This document shows, in pieces, positions 46,741 to 58,400 of a stretch of DNA of 64,000 bases. The notes under the pieces are model-generated. The model saw nothing but the letters and a program-made list of their open reading frames with translations. It did not search any database and was not told where the DNA came from. The translations under genes and the position numbers were made by a program. Source of the DNA: Oxalicibacterium solurbis (GTDB lineage Bacteria; Pseudomonadota; Gammaproteobacteria; Burkholderiales; Burkholderiaceae_D). The stretch is taken from positions 310,001 to 374,000 of the forward strand of contig NZ_BMDP01000001.1 of the NCBI RefSeq assembly GCF_014635845.1, written 5' to 3'. Within the stretch, counting starts at the first letter, position 1. Every line of letters begins with the position of its first letter.

Positions 46741-49005
46741 ATGAACCTGACACCAGCAGATTCGACACTACCCATCGCTCCCAACCGAGCGGTTTCCGAC
46801 CGCTCGCCCCCCTCTCCGCAAAACGGCCACACGGCTGCCGCAGCCAGTGTCGCCTCGGTCACGCACCTGACCAACAAGCTCGCCGAATATCTCGATCCGA
46901 CCGAACTAAAGAAGGTCAAGGAAGCCTATCGCTTCTCCGACGAAGCGCATCTCGGCCAGATGCGCATTTCCGGCGAACCGTACATTTCGCATCCGATCGC
47001 CGTCGCCGAAATCTGCGCCGACTGGAAGCTGGATGCACAAGCGATCATGGCGGCGCTGCTGCACGACGTGATGGAGGATCAGGACGTCAAGAAGGACGAA
47101 CTGATCGAGCGCTTCGGTGCGCCGGTCGCGACGCTGGTCGATGGCCTTTCCAAGCTGGACAAGATCGAATTCCAGAGCCAGATCGAGGCGCAGGCGGAAA
47201 ACTTCCGCAAGATGCTGCTGGCGATGGCGCGCGACGTGCGCGTCATCCTCGTCAAGCTGGCAGACCGCCTGCACAACATGCGCACGCTCGGCTCGATGTC
47301 GGCGGAGAAGAAACGCCGCATCGCGCGTGAGACGATGGAAGTCTACGTGCCGATCGCACATCGCCTCGGCCTGAACAATATCTACCGCGAGTTGCAGGAT
47401 CTGGCTTTCTCGCATCTGTACCCACTGCGCTACCGGACACTGGCAAAAGCCGTGAAGGCGGCACGCGGCAATCGCCGCGAAGTCGTCAGCAAGATCATGG
47501 AATCGGTCAACGGCACGCTGGAAGCGACCGGCATTCCGGTACAGGTCTACGGCCGTGAAAAAACGCTGTACGGCATCTACCGCAAGATGCAGAGCAAGCA
47601 CCTGTCGTTTTCGCAGGTGCTGGACGTCTACGGCTTTCGCATCGTCGTCGACAGCTTCGCCAACTGTTATGTAGCGCTCGGCACATTGCACGCTCTGTTC
47701 AAGCCGATGCCGGGCAAGTTCAAGGATTACATCGCGATTCCGAAGCTGAACGGTTACCAGTCGCTGCACACGACGCTGATCGGTCCGTACGGCACGCCGG
47801 TCGAATTCCAGATTCGCACGCAGGAAATGCACCGCGTCGCCGAGTCCGGCGTGGCCGCGCACTGGCTGTACAAGGAAGACGACGAAAACACGCTGTCCGA
47901 CCTGCAGCAGCGCACGCATGCATGGCTGCAGTCACTCTTGGATATCCAGAAACAGACCGGCGATTCGGCCGAATTCCTGGAGCACGTGAAGGTCGACCTG
48001 TTCCCCGACTCGGTCTACGTGTTCACACCGAAATCGAAGATCATCGCACTGCCACGCGGTGCCACCGCACTCGATTTCGCCTACACCATTCATACCGACA
48101 TCGGCGATCAGACCATCGCCGTCAAGATCAACATGGAACAGGTACCGTTGCGCACCGAGCTGCGCAACGGCGACATCGTCGAAATCATCACTGCACCGAC
48201 TTCGCGGCCGAATCCGAACTGGCTCAGCTTCGTGCGTACCGGCAAGGCACGCTCGGCGATCCGCCATCATCTGCGCACGATCAACCTGTCCGAATCGATC
48301 GAACTCGGACGCCGGCTGTTGTCACAGTCATTACAGGCGCTCGACCTGAACCCTACCCTGCCCGACCAGCTCGTCGAACGCCTGCTCAACGAATCGAGCG
48401 CCAAGTCGATGGATGATCTGTACGCCGACATCGGCGTCGGCAAGCGGATGGCGGCACTGGTCGCGCGCCACATCCTGAGCCTGTCGGAAATCGATGCATC
48501 GGTCACGCATCCGACCATCGATGCCAGCGGCGAAGTCGTGCCGAAGAAGATCGATCCCGTCATCATCTACGGCAGCGAAGGCATTTCCGTACAACTGGCC
48601 ACCTGTTGCATGCCGATCCCGGGCGATGCCATCGTCGGCCAGATGAAACGTGATCAGGGACTGGTGATCCACACGATGGATTGCGACGTCGCCAGAAGGC
48701 AGCGTTCGAAAGAACCGGAGCGCTGGATTGAAGTAACGTGGGGTTCCGACATCGACCGCCGCTTCGACTGCAAGATCACGCTGGTCGCACACAACGAAAA
48801 AGGCATCCTGGCGCGCGTGGCGGCTGAAATCGGCGAAACCGACGCCAATATCGTGCAGGTCGGCATGGATGACGACAAGGACCATTCGATGACGCGCCTG
48901 CATTTCACCGTCCAGGTACAGGACCGCGTCCATCTGGCACGACTGATGCGCAACCTGCGGCGCATTTCCGGTGTCACCCGCCTGTTGCGCGAAAAGAGCA
49001 ACTGA
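46741..49005 (+). CDS. spoT: Bifunctional (p)ppGpp synthetase/hydrolase SpoT
   Basis: Controls the stringent-response alarmone (p)ppGpp. At 754 residues it carries an HD hydrolase domain (ISHPIAVAEICADW, LLHDVMEDQD), a RelA/SpoT synthetase domain (GREKTLYGIYRKMQSK, FRIVVDSFANCYVALG), TGS (VYVFTPKSKIIALPRGATAL) and a C-terminal ACT domain. The intact HD motif and location after rpoZ favour SpoT over RelA. It has an Ala/Pro-rich extension of about 45 residues at the N-terminus. Confidence 0.95.
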   Translation: MNLTPADSTLPIAPNRAVSDRSPPSPQNGHTAAAASVASVTHLTNKLAEYLDPTELKKVKEAYRFSDEAHLGQMRISGEPYISHPIAVAEICADWKLDAQAIMAALLHDVMEDQDVKKDELIERFGAPVATLVDGLSKLDKIEFQSQIEAQAENFRKMLLAMARDVRVILVKLADRLHNMRTLGSMSAEKKRRIARETMEVYVPIAHRLGLNNIYRELQDLAFSHLYPLRYRTLAKAVKAARGNRREVVSKIMESVNGTLEATGIPVQVYGREKTLYGIYRKMQSKHLSFSQVLDVYGFRIVVDSFANCYVALGTLHALFKPMPGKFKDYIAIPKLNGYQSLHTTLIGPYGTPVEFQIRTQEMHRVAESGVAAHWLYKEDDENTLSDLQQRTHAWLQSLLDIQKQTGDSAEFLEHVKVDLFPDSVYVFTPKSKIIALPRGATALDFAYTIHTDIGDQTIAVKINMEQVPLRTELRNGDIVEIITAPTSRPNPNWLSFVRTGKARSAIRHHLRTINLSESIELGRRLLSQSLQALDLNPTLPDQLVERLLNESSAKSMDDLYADIGVGKRMAALVARHILSLSEIDASVTHPTIDASGEVVPKKIDPVIIYGSEGISVQLATCCMPIPGDAIVGQMKRDQGLVIHTMDCDVARRQRSKEPERWIEVTWGSDIDRRFDCKITLVAHNEKGILARVAAEIGETDANIVQVGMDDDKDHSMTRLHFTVQVQDRVHLARLMRNLRRISGVTRLLREKSN

Positions 49006-49033
49006 TCCGCAACCGCTTTCTTCCGATTTTTCT

Positions 49034-49585
49034 TCAAACCATCGGTGCCGGATAACGTACTTCCAGCACGACCAGCTCCTCCAGTCCTCCCGGCGTCTTC
49101 AACATCACCGCATCGCCTTCGCGCGCCTTCGTCAACGCGCGGGCAACCGGCGAAATCCAGCTGATCTTGCCGTTCAGCGGATCGATTTCATCGATACCCG
49201 TAATCGTCACCGTGAACGCTTCGCCGGACTGCGTTTCATAGCGTACCGTCGCGCCAAAGAAAATCTGGTCGCTGCCGTGATGTGCGGAAGGATCGACGAC
49301 TTCGGCCATGTCCAGCCGTTTGGTGAGAAATCGGATGCGGCCGTCGATCTGGCGCAATCGGCGCTTGCCGTAGATGTAATCGCCGTTTTCCGAACGATCG
49401 CCATTGGATGCCGCCCAGGAAACAATTTGCACGACCTCGGGGCGCTCGACATCGATCAGATGCAGCAGCTCGTTCTTCATCCGCTGGTGGCCCTGCGGCG
49501 TCATGTAGTTTTTCGAGCCGGCGGGAATCGGCGGCGCACCGAAATCCTCGTCGTCGTCCTGATCGTTTTTTACCTGTTGATTCAT
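49034..49585 (-). CDS. greB: Transcription elongation factor GreB
   Basis: Stimulates RNA cleavage in backtracked RNA polymerase. It has 183 residues from the ATG at 49585; an ATG three codons earlier is also possible. The N-terminal coiled coil carries the DE-containing tip (SENGDYIYGKRRL), and the C-terminal FKBP-like domain has SWISPVARALTKAREGDAV. An acidic 20-residue N-terminal extension (DDDEDFG) is unusual in length but seen in this order. Convergent with spoT. Confidence 0.93.
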   Translation of the reverse strand: MNQQVKNDQDDDEDFGAPPIPAGSKNYMTPQGHQRMKNELLHLIDVERPEVVQIVSWAASNGDRSENGDYIYGKRRLRQIDGRIRFLTKRLDMAEVVDPSAHHGSDQIFFGATVRYETQSGEAFTVTITGIDEIDPLNGKISWISPVARALTKAREGDAVMLKTPGGLEELVVLEVRYPAPMV

Positions 49586-49622
49586 GCACGCCATTCTACG
49601 CGCGGCAGCGCGGCACGGTGCA

Positions 49623-50897
49623 TCAGGCAGCCGAAAGGTGATTGCTCCATTCGAAGGCGTTCAACTGCAATTCGTACAGATCCTCGATCGACAGACCAAG
49701 CTTGCGCAACGTCGGGATCAGCAGTGCACCGGTCTGTTCGATGCGCTCGATGTACTCGGCGAGCTTGAGCAGATCGCCGTAGAAACCCTTGCGGTAAAGC
49801 AAGGCATCGCCTACATCGTCGACGACCGACACCTGCTCGAGGATTTCCTTCATCGACTGGCCGAACAACGTATCCATCAACGACATGATGCCGACAGTGA
49901 AAGCGATATCGGCCATCGTCCGCTCGCCTGGATGCAGCTTTTCAGTGATCAGTTCCAGCAATTTGCCGCGCGTGGAAGCCAGCTGCAGCAGCGGCGAAGT
50001 GAGATGACCGCGCTCGCTGTCGGCATACAGCATGATCTGCAGCCAACGCTGCAACTGACGGCGTCCCAGCACCGCCAGTGCCTGGCTCAATGAATCGATA
50101 CGCTGCAGCATGCCGGCACCCGGCGAATTCGCCAGCCGCAGCAGCGTCAGCACCAGCGACGCATCCTTCTTGATGCCCGATTCGATTTCCGTATTCTCGG
50201 CATCGGCAACGATCATGGCCATCAGCTCCATGATGATCACTTGCGATGGCGCCAGCTTCTTGCCGGACAGGATGACCGGGCGCGCAAAGTAGTAGCCCTG
50301 GAAATAATGGAAACCGAGATCCATGCAGATGCGGAACTGCTCGATGGTTTCGACCTTCTCTGCCAGCAGCAATTTACCCGCACTCTTGAAATGCAAGGCG
50401 AGCGTCGTCAGTTTCTGTTCGTCCATGCCGGTGATGTCGATCTTGATGATCTTCACCAGCGGCAGCAACTGCTGCAGTGCCTCGCTGCAGCAAGTCACGT
50501 CGTCCAGCGCAAAGGTATATCCTTGCGCCGCCAGTTCCGATACGCGTGCGACCAGCTCGGGAGTCGCCTCGACCGTTTCGAGAATCTCCAGCACGACCTT
50601 GTCGTTCGGCAGGAAATTCACGAAGTCGCACATCAACACCGCCGCATCGACATTGAAGAAACCCAGCGCTCCGCCGATCACATTGACAATGCCTAGTTCG
50701 GATGCGTGTGCAATGACGGAAGCGGTGGCGGAAAGATCGTCGACCACGTTCGCCGGCCCCGCCATCGCATGGCGGAACAGCAGCTCGTAGGCCACCAGGT
50801 TTTCCTTGCTGTTCAATATGGGCTGGCGTGCGAGAAAGAATTCCTTCGCACGAGGGAGATTGTCAGCGCAATGCTGATCGATTCCGGTGGTGATCAT
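49623..50897 (-). CDS. EAL-HDOD signalling protein (YuxH type)
   Basis: A 424-residue two-domain protein. The N-terminal part is EAL-like (ARQPILNSKENLVAYELLFR), where the EAL triplet reads ELL and the usual DDFGTG loop is LDDVTCCSE, so diguanylate cleavage is unlikely. The C-terminal HDOD domain starts near residue 205 (LTLLRLANSPGAGM, ALAVLGRRQLQRWLQIM). Such proteins act as scaffolds in motility or virulence control; the target here is unknown. Confidence 0.9.
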   Translation of the reverse strand: MITTGIDQHCADNLPRAKEFFLARQPILNSKENLVAYELLFRHAMAGPANVVDDLSATASVIAHASELGIVNVIGGALGFFNVDAAVLMCDFVNFLPNDKVVLEILETVEATPELVARVSELAAQGYTFALDDVTCCSEALQQLLPLVKIIKIDITGMDEQKLTTLALHFKSAGKLLLAEKVETIEQFRICMDLGFHYFQGYYFARPVILSGKKLAPSQVIIMELMAMIVADAENTEIESGIKKDASLVLTLLRLANSPGAGMLQRIDSLSQALAVLGRRQLQRWLQIMLYADSERGHLTSPLLQLASTRGKLLELITEKLHPGERTMADIAFTVGIMSLMDTLFGQSMKEILEQVSVVDDVGDALLYRKGFYGDLLKLAEYIERIEQTGALLIPTLRKLGLSIEDLYELQLNAFEWSNHLSAA

Positions 50898-51071
50898 CAG
50901 GTGGTTGTCTCATTCCAGCGGAACGTGCGATCGACCGGTTCACGTTCCTGTTTCTTCTTTTTTCAGCGCCTGCCTTCTCTTCGATGAAGGAGCGGCCCTG
51001 CACATCGTTTATGTCGCTCCATTATTCCGTCGCGATTTCCAAAAGGCAAGTTTTTAAGACGTGCGCACGAA

Positions 51072-51992
51072 TCATGCATCATTGGCAACGCGTCGCGATA
51101 CCGGCGCGCCCTGTCCGCTTTCCAGCGTGAAGCCGGCACCGGCATCTTCCCCCAACACCGAGACGAGATAAGGCATCAGTTCACGCAGCATCGGCTCCAG
51201 CGTCCACGGCGGATTGTGAATGAACATGCCGCTGCTGCGCAGGCCGAAACCGTCGGGCGACGGCGACGAAATCGACAGCGTGACGTTCAACCAGCCATTG
51301 GAGGGCAGCTTCTTCAGACGCTCCGGCATCTGCCGCATTTCCATACGATTGAGCACCGGATACCAGATCGCATAGACACCGGTGGCGAAACGCTTGAGGC
51401 CGTCGGCAACGGCGTCCGCAACGCTGCGGTAATCCGTCTTGTCCTCATACGGCGGATCGATCAGCACCAGCCCGCGGCGCGATGGCGGCGGCAGCAATCC
51501 CTTCATTGCGGCAAATCCGTTATCCCGTGCGATCATCACGCGCTTGCCGCGCGTTGTCGACCGCTTGCCCTGCTCTGCAGCATGCGCTTCCAGCTTGCGG
51601 AAATTGTCGGCAAGAACCTTGCTGTCGGATGGATGCAATTCGAACAGGCGCAGCCTGTCCTGCTCACGCAGCAAGCTGTCCGCACAATACGGCGAACCGG
51701 GGTAATAGCGCATCTTGCCACTCGGGTTCAGCGCTTTGACGAGCTGCACGTAATCGGCCAGCGCCGACGGCAAATCCTTGCGTTCCCACAGTTTGCCGAT
51801 GCCGGTTTCGAATTCCGCATTCTTGGCCGCGTAATCGCCATCGAGCGCATAGACGCCGGCACCTGCATGCGTGTCGATCACCATGTATGGCGTTTCCTTC
51901 TGATTCAGGTATTTCAGCAACTGGATCAGGACGGCATGCTTGAGTACGTCGGCATGATTGCCTGCATGAAAGGCATGGCGGTAACTCAGCAT
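51072..51992 (-). CDS. rlmJ: 23S rRNA (adenine(2030)-N6)-methyltransferase RlmJ
   Basis: Methylates A2030 of 23S rRNA. It has 306 residues from the ATG at 51992 (MLSYRHAFHAGNHADVLKH, the family opening). The SAM site is IDTHAGAGVYAL, and the catalytic motif is LVLIDPPYEDK. The frame extends 19 codons further upstream without family support. Confidence 0.93.
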   Translation of the reverse strand: MLSYRHAFHAGNHADVLKHAVLIQLLKYLNQKETPYMVIDTHAGAGVYALDGDYAAKNAEFETGIGKLWERKDLPSALADYVQLVKALNPSGKMRYYPGSPYCADSLLREQDRLRLFELHPSDSKVLADNFRKLEAHAAEQGKRSTTRGKRVMIARDNGFAAMKGLLPPPSRRGLVLIDPPYEDKTDYRSVADAVADGLKRFATGVYAIWYPVLNRMEMRQMPERLKKLPSNGWLNVTLSISSPSPDGFGLRSSGMFIHNPPWTLEPMLRELMPYLVSVLGEDAGAGFTLESGQGAPVSRRVANDA

Positions 51993-52098
51993 AGGAAAAA
52001 TCGCGTAGAAGAAAGAAGAAAGATGCGGCAAACGCTGCCGCATCGACAAGGCATCATTCTAACAACTCCACCGCAGACAAAAAGAAACATGCGAAAAG

Positions 52099-52135
52099 AA
52101 AAAAGCGGAAGCCGCACAGGCGGTTTCCGCTTTTT
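52099..52135 (-). terminator. Terminator after metE
   Basis: Minus-strand stem AAAAGCGGAA/TTCCGCTTTT with inner CCGC/GCGG pairing and T-rich tail. It follows the metE stop by about 18 bases. Confidence 0.88.
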
Positions 52136-52152
52136 CGGCGCAATGTATCCGC

Positions 52153-54432
52153 TTATTGCGTCGCCGCAATTTCCTCACGCAATGTACGGGCCGCCAGCAC
52201 CATGTTCTGCAACGCGGCGATCGTTTCCGGCCAGCCGCGCGTTTTCAGCCCGCAATCCGGGTTGACCCACAGGCGCGCATCTGGAATCACGCCGCGTGCC
52301 TTGCGCAACAGGCGCTGCATCTCCTCGACCCTGGGCACACGCGGCGAATGGATATCGTAGACACCGGGGCCGATATCGTTCGGATAATCGAACTCGCCGA
52401 AACCGTCCAGCAACTCCATGTCCGAACGCGACGTCTCGATGGTGATGACGTCCGCATCCATCGCGGCGATCCACGGCAGGATATCGTTGAACTCCGAATA
52501 GCACATGTGCGTGTGGATCTGTGTATCGTCGCGCACGCCGGACGCGGTGATGCGGAAGGCGCGTACCGCCCAGTCCAGATAATGCGGCCAGTCGGCGGCT
52601 TTCAGCGGCAAGCCTTCGCGGAAGGCCGGTTCGTCGATCTGGATCATGCCGATGCCGGCCTTCTCCAAGTCCACCACTTCGTCGCGCAGGGCCAGGGCGA
52701 TCTGCAGCGCCGTCGTTTCGCGCGGCTGGTCGTCGCGCACGAACGACCATTGCAGCATCGTCACCGGGCCGGTCAGCATGCCTTTCATCGGCTTGCTGGT
52801 CAGGCTTTGTGCAAATTCGCTCCAGCCGACCGTCATCGCTTCCGGACGATAGACGTCGCCGTAGATGACTGGCGGCTTCACACAGCGCGAACCGTAGCTC
52901 TGCACCCAGCCGTTGGCGGTGAAGGCATAGCCCCACAATTGTTCGCCGAAGTACTCGACCATGTCGTTGCGTTCCGCTTCGCCGTGCACCAGCACGTCGA
53001 GGCCGACTTCTTCCTGCTGCCGCACGACATGGCGAATCTCGTCGCGCATGCGGTTCAGGTATTCCAGATGGCCGATCTCGCCGCGCTTGTACTGCGCACG
53101 CGCCTGACGAATGTCTACCGTCTGCGGGAAGGAGCCGATATTGGTCGTCGGGAAGGCCGGCAACTGGAAGCGCGCCTGCTGCTTGACGATGCGCTCGGCA
53201 AACACGGTGGCGCGCGTGGCCGTCACCGATGCGATTTCCTGCAGGCGCTTCTGTACCAGCGAATTATGGATGCGCGGCGAAGCCTTGCGCGAAGCCGCAG
53301 CCTGCGCGGACGCGGCGAACTGCGTCGCCACCGCTGCGCGATTGCCGTTCAATGCCTGTTTCAGCGCAGCGATTTCCTCGACCTTTTGCGCGGCGAAAGC
53401 CAGCCATTCCTTCGTTTCCGCATCCAGCTTGTTTTCGTGCGCCAGATCGACCGGCACATGCAGCAGCGAGCAACTGGAAGCGATCCACAGGCTATCGCCC
53501 AGCTTCTGCTGCAACGGCTGCAACGCGGTCAGCACGCCATCCAGGTCGGCGCGCCAGATATTGCGCCCGTCGATACTGCCTGCGGACAGCACGCGATCGG
53601 CAGGCCAGTCGTTGACAAAATCGTCCAGTTGTCCAGCGCCGCGCACCAGATCCAGGTGGATGCCCGCCACCGGCAGCGTGCGCAACAGATCCGCGTGGCG
53701 GCGCACATGATCGAAATAGGTCGCCAGCAGCAGCGACGGCGCGTTGCGCGACAGGCGTTCATAAGTCGGTGCGAAGACATTCACCCATGCCGCATCCAGT
53801 TCGAGCGCGAGAATGGGTTCGTCGATCTGCACCCACTGCACGCCGGCCTGCTTCAGGCGTGCCAGCAGATTTTCATAACCGGCGATCACGCGCGGCAACA
53901 GTTCCAGTTTGTTCGCGAAACCGGATTTGATCTTGCCCAGATACAGCAGCGTCAACGGCCCGACCAGCGTGACCTTGGTCTGATGGCCTAGCGCCACGGC
54001 TTCGGCGTTTTCCTCGAACAGCCAGTCGATGCCGCCGTCGAAACGCACGTCATCCGTCCATTCCGGCACCAGATAGTGATAGTTGGTATCGAACCATTTC
54101 GTCATCTCCATCGCGAAATGATCGGGATTGCCGCGCGCCAGCGTGAAGTAATCGGCCAGTGTCAGCTTCTTCAGATCGAAACCGAAGCGCGTCGGCACCG
54201 CACCCAGCAACGCCAGCGTACTGAGCACCTGGTCGTACCAGGCGAAATCGCCGACCGAAACGAAATCCAGCCCGGCTTTCGCCTGCAGCGCCCAATGCCG
54301 CTCGCGCAGCGTCTTGCCGGTCTGGCGCAAGGCGGCTTCGTCGAGCTCGCCGCGCCAGAACGATTCCACCGCAAACTTCAGTTCGCGCTGCGCGCCGATG
54401 CGCGGAAAACCCAGGATGTGTGCCTTTGCCAT
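52153..54432 (-). CDS. metE: Cobalamin-independent methionine synthase
   Basis: Transfers methyl from 5-methyltetrahydrofolate (tri-glutamate) to homocysteine without B12. At 759 residues it is full length. The opening is [20 protein letters not shown]. Zinc ligands are visible in [11 protein letters not shown] (His, Cys) and [11 protein letters not shown] (Cys). A GGAGTT ribosome site precedes the ATG. It is transcribed divergently from metR with a MetR box in the gap. Confidence 0.97.
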   Translation of the reverse strand: MAKAHILGFPRIGAQRELKFAVESFWRGELDEAALRQTGKTLRERHWALQAKAGLDFVSVGDFAWYDQVLSTLALLGAVPTRFGFDLKKLTLADYFTLARGNPDHFAMEMTKWFDTNYHYLVPEWTDDVRFDGGIDWLFEENAEAVALGHQTKVTLVGPLTLLYLGKIKSGFANKLELLPRVIAGYENLLARLKQAGVQWVQIDEPILALELDAAWVNVFAPTYERLSRNAPSLLLATYFDHVRRHADLLRTLPVAGIHLDLVRGAGQLDDFVNDWPADRVLSAGSIDGRNIWRADLDGVLTALQPLQQKLGDSLWIASSCSLLHVPVDLAHENKLDAETKEWLAFAAQKVEEIAALKQALNGNRAAVATQFAASAQAAASRKASPRIHNSLVQKRLQEIASVTATRATVFAERIVKQQARFQLPAFPTTNIGSFPQTVDIRQARAQYKRGEIGHLEYLNRMRDEIRHVVRQQEEVGLDVLVHGEAERNDMVEYFGEQLWGYAFTANGWVQSYGSRCVKPPVIYGDVYRPEAMTVGWSEFAQSLTSKPMKGMLTGPVTMLQWSFVRDDQPRETTALQIALALRDEVVDLEKAGIGMIQIDEPAFREGLPLKAADWPHYLDWAVRAFRITASGVRDDTQIHTHMCYSEFNDILPWIAAMDADVITIETSRSDMELLDGFGEFDYPNDIGPGVYDIHSPRVPRVEEMQRLLRKARGVIPDARLWVNPDCGLKTRGWPETIAALQNMVLAARTLREEIAATQ

Positions 54433-54517
54433 GCCGAAAACTCCAGATCGATTTCAAGGCTTGCCATGGTGCCTGCCGCAGGTCTATGATTCAAACGATA
54501 AATATTCAGATTCATCT

Positions 54518-54530
54518 TGAATTAAATTCA
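54518..54530. promoter_or_regulatory. MetR-binding site (perfect TGAA-N5-TTCA)
   Basis: TGAATTAAATTCA matches the MetR consensus and ends 2 bases before the metR ATG. Degenerate half sites (TTCA, TGAA) occur at 54490-54514. It probably serves both metE activation and metR autorepression. Confidence 0.85.
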
Positions 54531-54532
54531 TA

Positions 54533-55453
54533 ATGCAATCCATCCTGGAACTACGCCACCTGAAAACGCTGGTCGCGCTGCGCGAAGCCGGCAACCTGTT
54601 GCGCGCGGCGACGTTGCTCAATGTCACGCAGTCCGCGCTGTCGCATCAGATCAAGCAGCTGGAAGATCACCACGGCACGCCGCTGTTCGAACGCAAGTCG
54701 GTGCCGGTGCGCTTCACGCCTGCCGGTGAACGATTGCTGAAGCTGGCCGATGCCGTGCTGCCGCAGGTAGCGGAAAGCGAACGCGATCTCGTGCGGCTGG
54801 CGCAGGGTACGGCCGGCCAGTTGCGCATCGCCGTCGAATGCCACACCTGCTTCGACTGGCTGATGCCTTCCATGGACGTGTTCCGCGGCCGCTGGCCGGA
54901 AGTCGAGCTGGACATCGTATCGGGCTTCCAGGCCGATCCGGTCGGCTTGCTGTACGAACATCGCGCCGATGTCGCCATCGTTTCCGACATCGATCCCGAC
55001 GAGGCCGTCGATTACCACCCACTGTTCCGCTTCGAGATCGTCGCGCTGCTGGCGCACGATCATCCGCTGGCGAAAAAGGAATATCTGACGGCCAGGGATT
55101 TTGCCGGCGACACGCTGATCACCTATCCGGTGCCGGATGACATGCTGGACGTCGTACGGCAGGTGCTGAAGCCGGCCGGCGTGCAACCGGAACGCCGCAC
55201 CACGGAACTGACGGTCGCCATGCTGCAACTGGTCGCCAGCCGGCGCGGCATCGCCGCACTGCCGCTATGGGCCGTGCAACCCTATCTGAACCGCAATTAC
55301 GTGACCGCGCGACGCATCACCAAGAACGGACTCACCGGTCGCCTGTACGCCGCCAGCGCGCCGGACATTTCAGCCAAGCCCTACCTCGGCGATTTCGTCG
55401 AAATGACGCGCGAGAGTTGTTATCTGAATCTGGATAGTGTGGAATTGCTGTAA
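54533..55453 (+). CDS. metR: LysR-type regulator MetR
   Basis: Homocysteine-responsive activator of metE, 306 residues. The N-terminal winged HTH shows LRHLKTLVALREAGNLLRAA and VTQSALSHQIKQLED. The effector domain follows (GQLRIAVECHTCFDWLMPSM). Family identity is supported by the divergent metE and the perfect MetR box between them. Followed by putA with a 31-base gap, no shared function implied. Confidence 0.94.
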   Translation: MQSILELRHLKTLVALREAGNLLRAATLLNVTQSALSHQIKQLEDHHGTPLFERKSVPVRFTPAGERLLKLADAVLPQVAESERDLVRLAQGTAGQLRIAVECHTCFDWLMPSMDVFRGRWPEVELDIVSGFQADPVGLLYEHRADVAIVSDIDPDEAVDYHPLFRFEIVALLAHDHPLAKKEYLTARDFAGDTLITYPVPDDMLDVVRQVLKPAGVQPERRTTELTVAMLQLVASRRGIAALPLWAVQPYLNRNYVTARRITKNGLTGRLYAASAPDISAKPYLGDFVEMTRESCYLNLDSVELL

Positions 55454-55484
55454 ACATCCTTGACGATTGCCGCACGGAGACCGC

Positions 55485-58400
55485 ATGTCAGACGCACCTG
55501 CCACGCCCATGCCTGCGCCCGCTGCATTTGCCGCATTTCCCGTTTTCGCCACCACATTGCCCGTTGCCGTTTCACCGACGCGCACAGCGATTGCCGCAGC
55601 AATCCGGCGCGACGAACGCACTGCGGTTCATACGCTGCTGGCGCAATGGCAAGCGGGCAACGACGAGCGACGACAGGCGCAGGAACTGGCGCGCCGGCTG
55701 ATCGCACCACTGCGCGCGAAGCCCGGCGGATCATCCGGCATCGATGCGCTGATGCACGAATTCTCTCTGTCGTCGGCCGAAGGCGTGGCATTGATGTGCC
55801 TGGCTGAAGCGCTGCTGCGCATACCCGACCGTGCCACTGCCGACCGGCTGATCGCCGACAAGATCGCACATGGCGACTGGCGCACACACGTCGGCCATTC
55901 CCCATCCCTGCTCGTCGATGCCGCTGCATGGAGCCTGCTGCTGACCGGTCGCTGGCTCGACGCAGTACAAACGCCGTCGCTGGAAACCACGCTGACGCAT
56001 GCACTCGCGCGCGGCGGCGCACCGCTGATACGCAAAGCCATGGACCATGCGATGCGCCTGCTCGGCGAACGCTTTGTCGCCGGCCGCGATATCGGCGAAG
56101 CGCTGCACCGCGCGCAACGGCGCGAAGAACGCGGCTACCGGCATTCGTACGACATGCTGGGCGAAGCCGCGCTCACTGCAGCCGACGCAGACACGTATCT
56201 CCGTTCCTATCAGGATGCGCTGCATGCGATCGGCCGCAACATCAGACGCAACGATCACCATGCGCATAACATCGAAACCGCTCCCGGCATTTCGGTCAAA
56301 CTGTCGGCGCTGCATCCGCGCTATGCACACGCGCAGCGCGAACGCGTCATGCATGAGCTGCTGCCGCGGCTGAAAGCATTGCTGCTACTGGCAAAGGACT
56401 ATGGCATCGGCATCAACATCGATGCAGAAGAAGCCGATCGGCTCGAACTGTCGCTGGATCTGCTCGATGCTCTCGCCTGCGACATGGATCTTGCGGGCTT
56501 CGATGGCCTCGGCTTCGTCGTACAGGCTTACCAGAAACGCGCGCCTTTCGTCATCGATCATCTGATCGACATGGCGCGTCGCAACAACCGCCGGCTGATG
56601 ATCCGACTCGTCAAAGGGGCGTATTGGGATACCGAGATCAAGCGTGCCCAGATCGACGGCTTGCCTGGCTATCCGGTCTACACGCACAAGGCCTATACCG
56701 ATCTCAGCTACCTCGTCTGTGCACAAAGGTTGCTGGAAGCGGCCGACGCCGTCTATCCGCAATTCGCCACGCACAACGCATTGACGCTGGCTGCCGTCCA
56801 TGCAAAGGCCAGGGCGCTCGGCGTAACACGCTACGAATTCCAGTGCCTGCACGGCATGGGCGAAGCGCTATACGACCAGATTGCCGGTGAAGGCCTCGAC
56901 GTGCCGTGCCGCATCTATGCGCCGGTCGGTTCGCATGAAACGCTGCTGCCCTATCTGGTTCGGCGGCTGCTGGAAAACGGTGCCAACTCGTCGTTCGTCA
57001 ATCAGCTAGTCGATGCCGACATCACGGAGCAGCAGTTGCTGGCCGATCCGGCCGAAACTGCCGCAAGCCTGGCAGGTACACCGCATCCGAGGATCCCGCT
57101 GCCGGTCGACCTGTACGCGCCGCGCCGCAACGCGCCCGGCATCGATATCGCCGACGATGGCGATCTAGCAGCATTGGCCGATACCTTGCATCCTTTCGCT
57201 GCCATGCAATGGCAAGCGGCACCTGCGACCCTTGCCACACTGGCTCCTGTCTTCATACGCAATCCCGCCGATCATGCAGACATCGTCGGCACCGTTTGCG
57301 ACACCGACGACCGTGCGCTCGATGCCATGCTGGCATCGGCAACAAGCAGCACCTGGCACACCACACCATCAACGATGCGTCGGCAGATACTGCTGGATGC
57401 TGCCGACCTGTTCGAGCATCATCGCGCCGAATTACTGGCGCTGCTGATACGCGAAGCCGGTCGCACGCTGCCGAACGCCATCGGCGAATGGCGCGAAGCC
57501 GTCGATTTCCTGCGCTATTACGCCGGTGCCATCAACAACATCAATGACAATGACGGCAATACTCTGCCGTTAGGGACGGTAGCCTGCATCAGCCCGTGGA
57601 ATTTTCCGCTGTCCATCTTCACCGGGCAGATTGCCGCCACGCTAGCCGCCGGCAACACGGTGCTGGCAAAGCCGGCCGAACAGACACCGCTGATCGCCGG
57701 CCGTGTCGTGCAATTGCTGCACGAAGCCGGCGTGCCATGCGATGCGCTGCATTTCGTGCCGGGAAAAGGCGAAACCACAGGCGCACACCTGGTCGCCGAT
57801 CCGCGCGTGGATGGCGTGCTCTTCACCGGCTCGACCGATGCCGCACGTGCCATCCACCGCACGCTGGTAAAACGCATGGCACAAGAAAAGCGCGAGCTCG
57901 CGCTGATCGCCGAAACCGGCGGACAAAACGCGATGATCGTCGATTCGTCGGCACTGTGCGAACAGGTGGTGCGCGACGCACTCGCCTCCGCGTTCGACAG
58001 CGCCGGCCAGCGCTGCTCGGCATTGCGCATGCTGTGCCTGCAGGAAGAGATTGCCGATCGCACGCTGGCGATGCTGATCGGCGCCATGCACGAACTGCGC
58101 ATCGGCCGGCCAGATGCGCTCGATACCGACATCGGCCCCGTCATCGATGCCGAAGCGCAGCATCGCCTGCACGAATACATCGCGCACGCACGCGATGCCG
58201 GCCGGCTGCTTGCGCAACTGCCCTTGCCGGCAAACGCAGAAGCCGGCACCTTCGTCGCGCCCACCATCATCCATATCGATCGTATCGCGGACATCCCACA
58301 CGAAGTATTCGGCCCCGTACTGCACGTGCTGCGCTACCGCCGCGAGGCGTTACCTCAAATGATTGATGAATTGAACGCCACCGGCTACGGGCTGACACTG

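Noticed and set aside
49623-50897. An active c-di-GMP phosphodiesterase
   Set aside because: Key catalytic motifs of the EAL domain are changed, as in other EAL-HDOD proteins.
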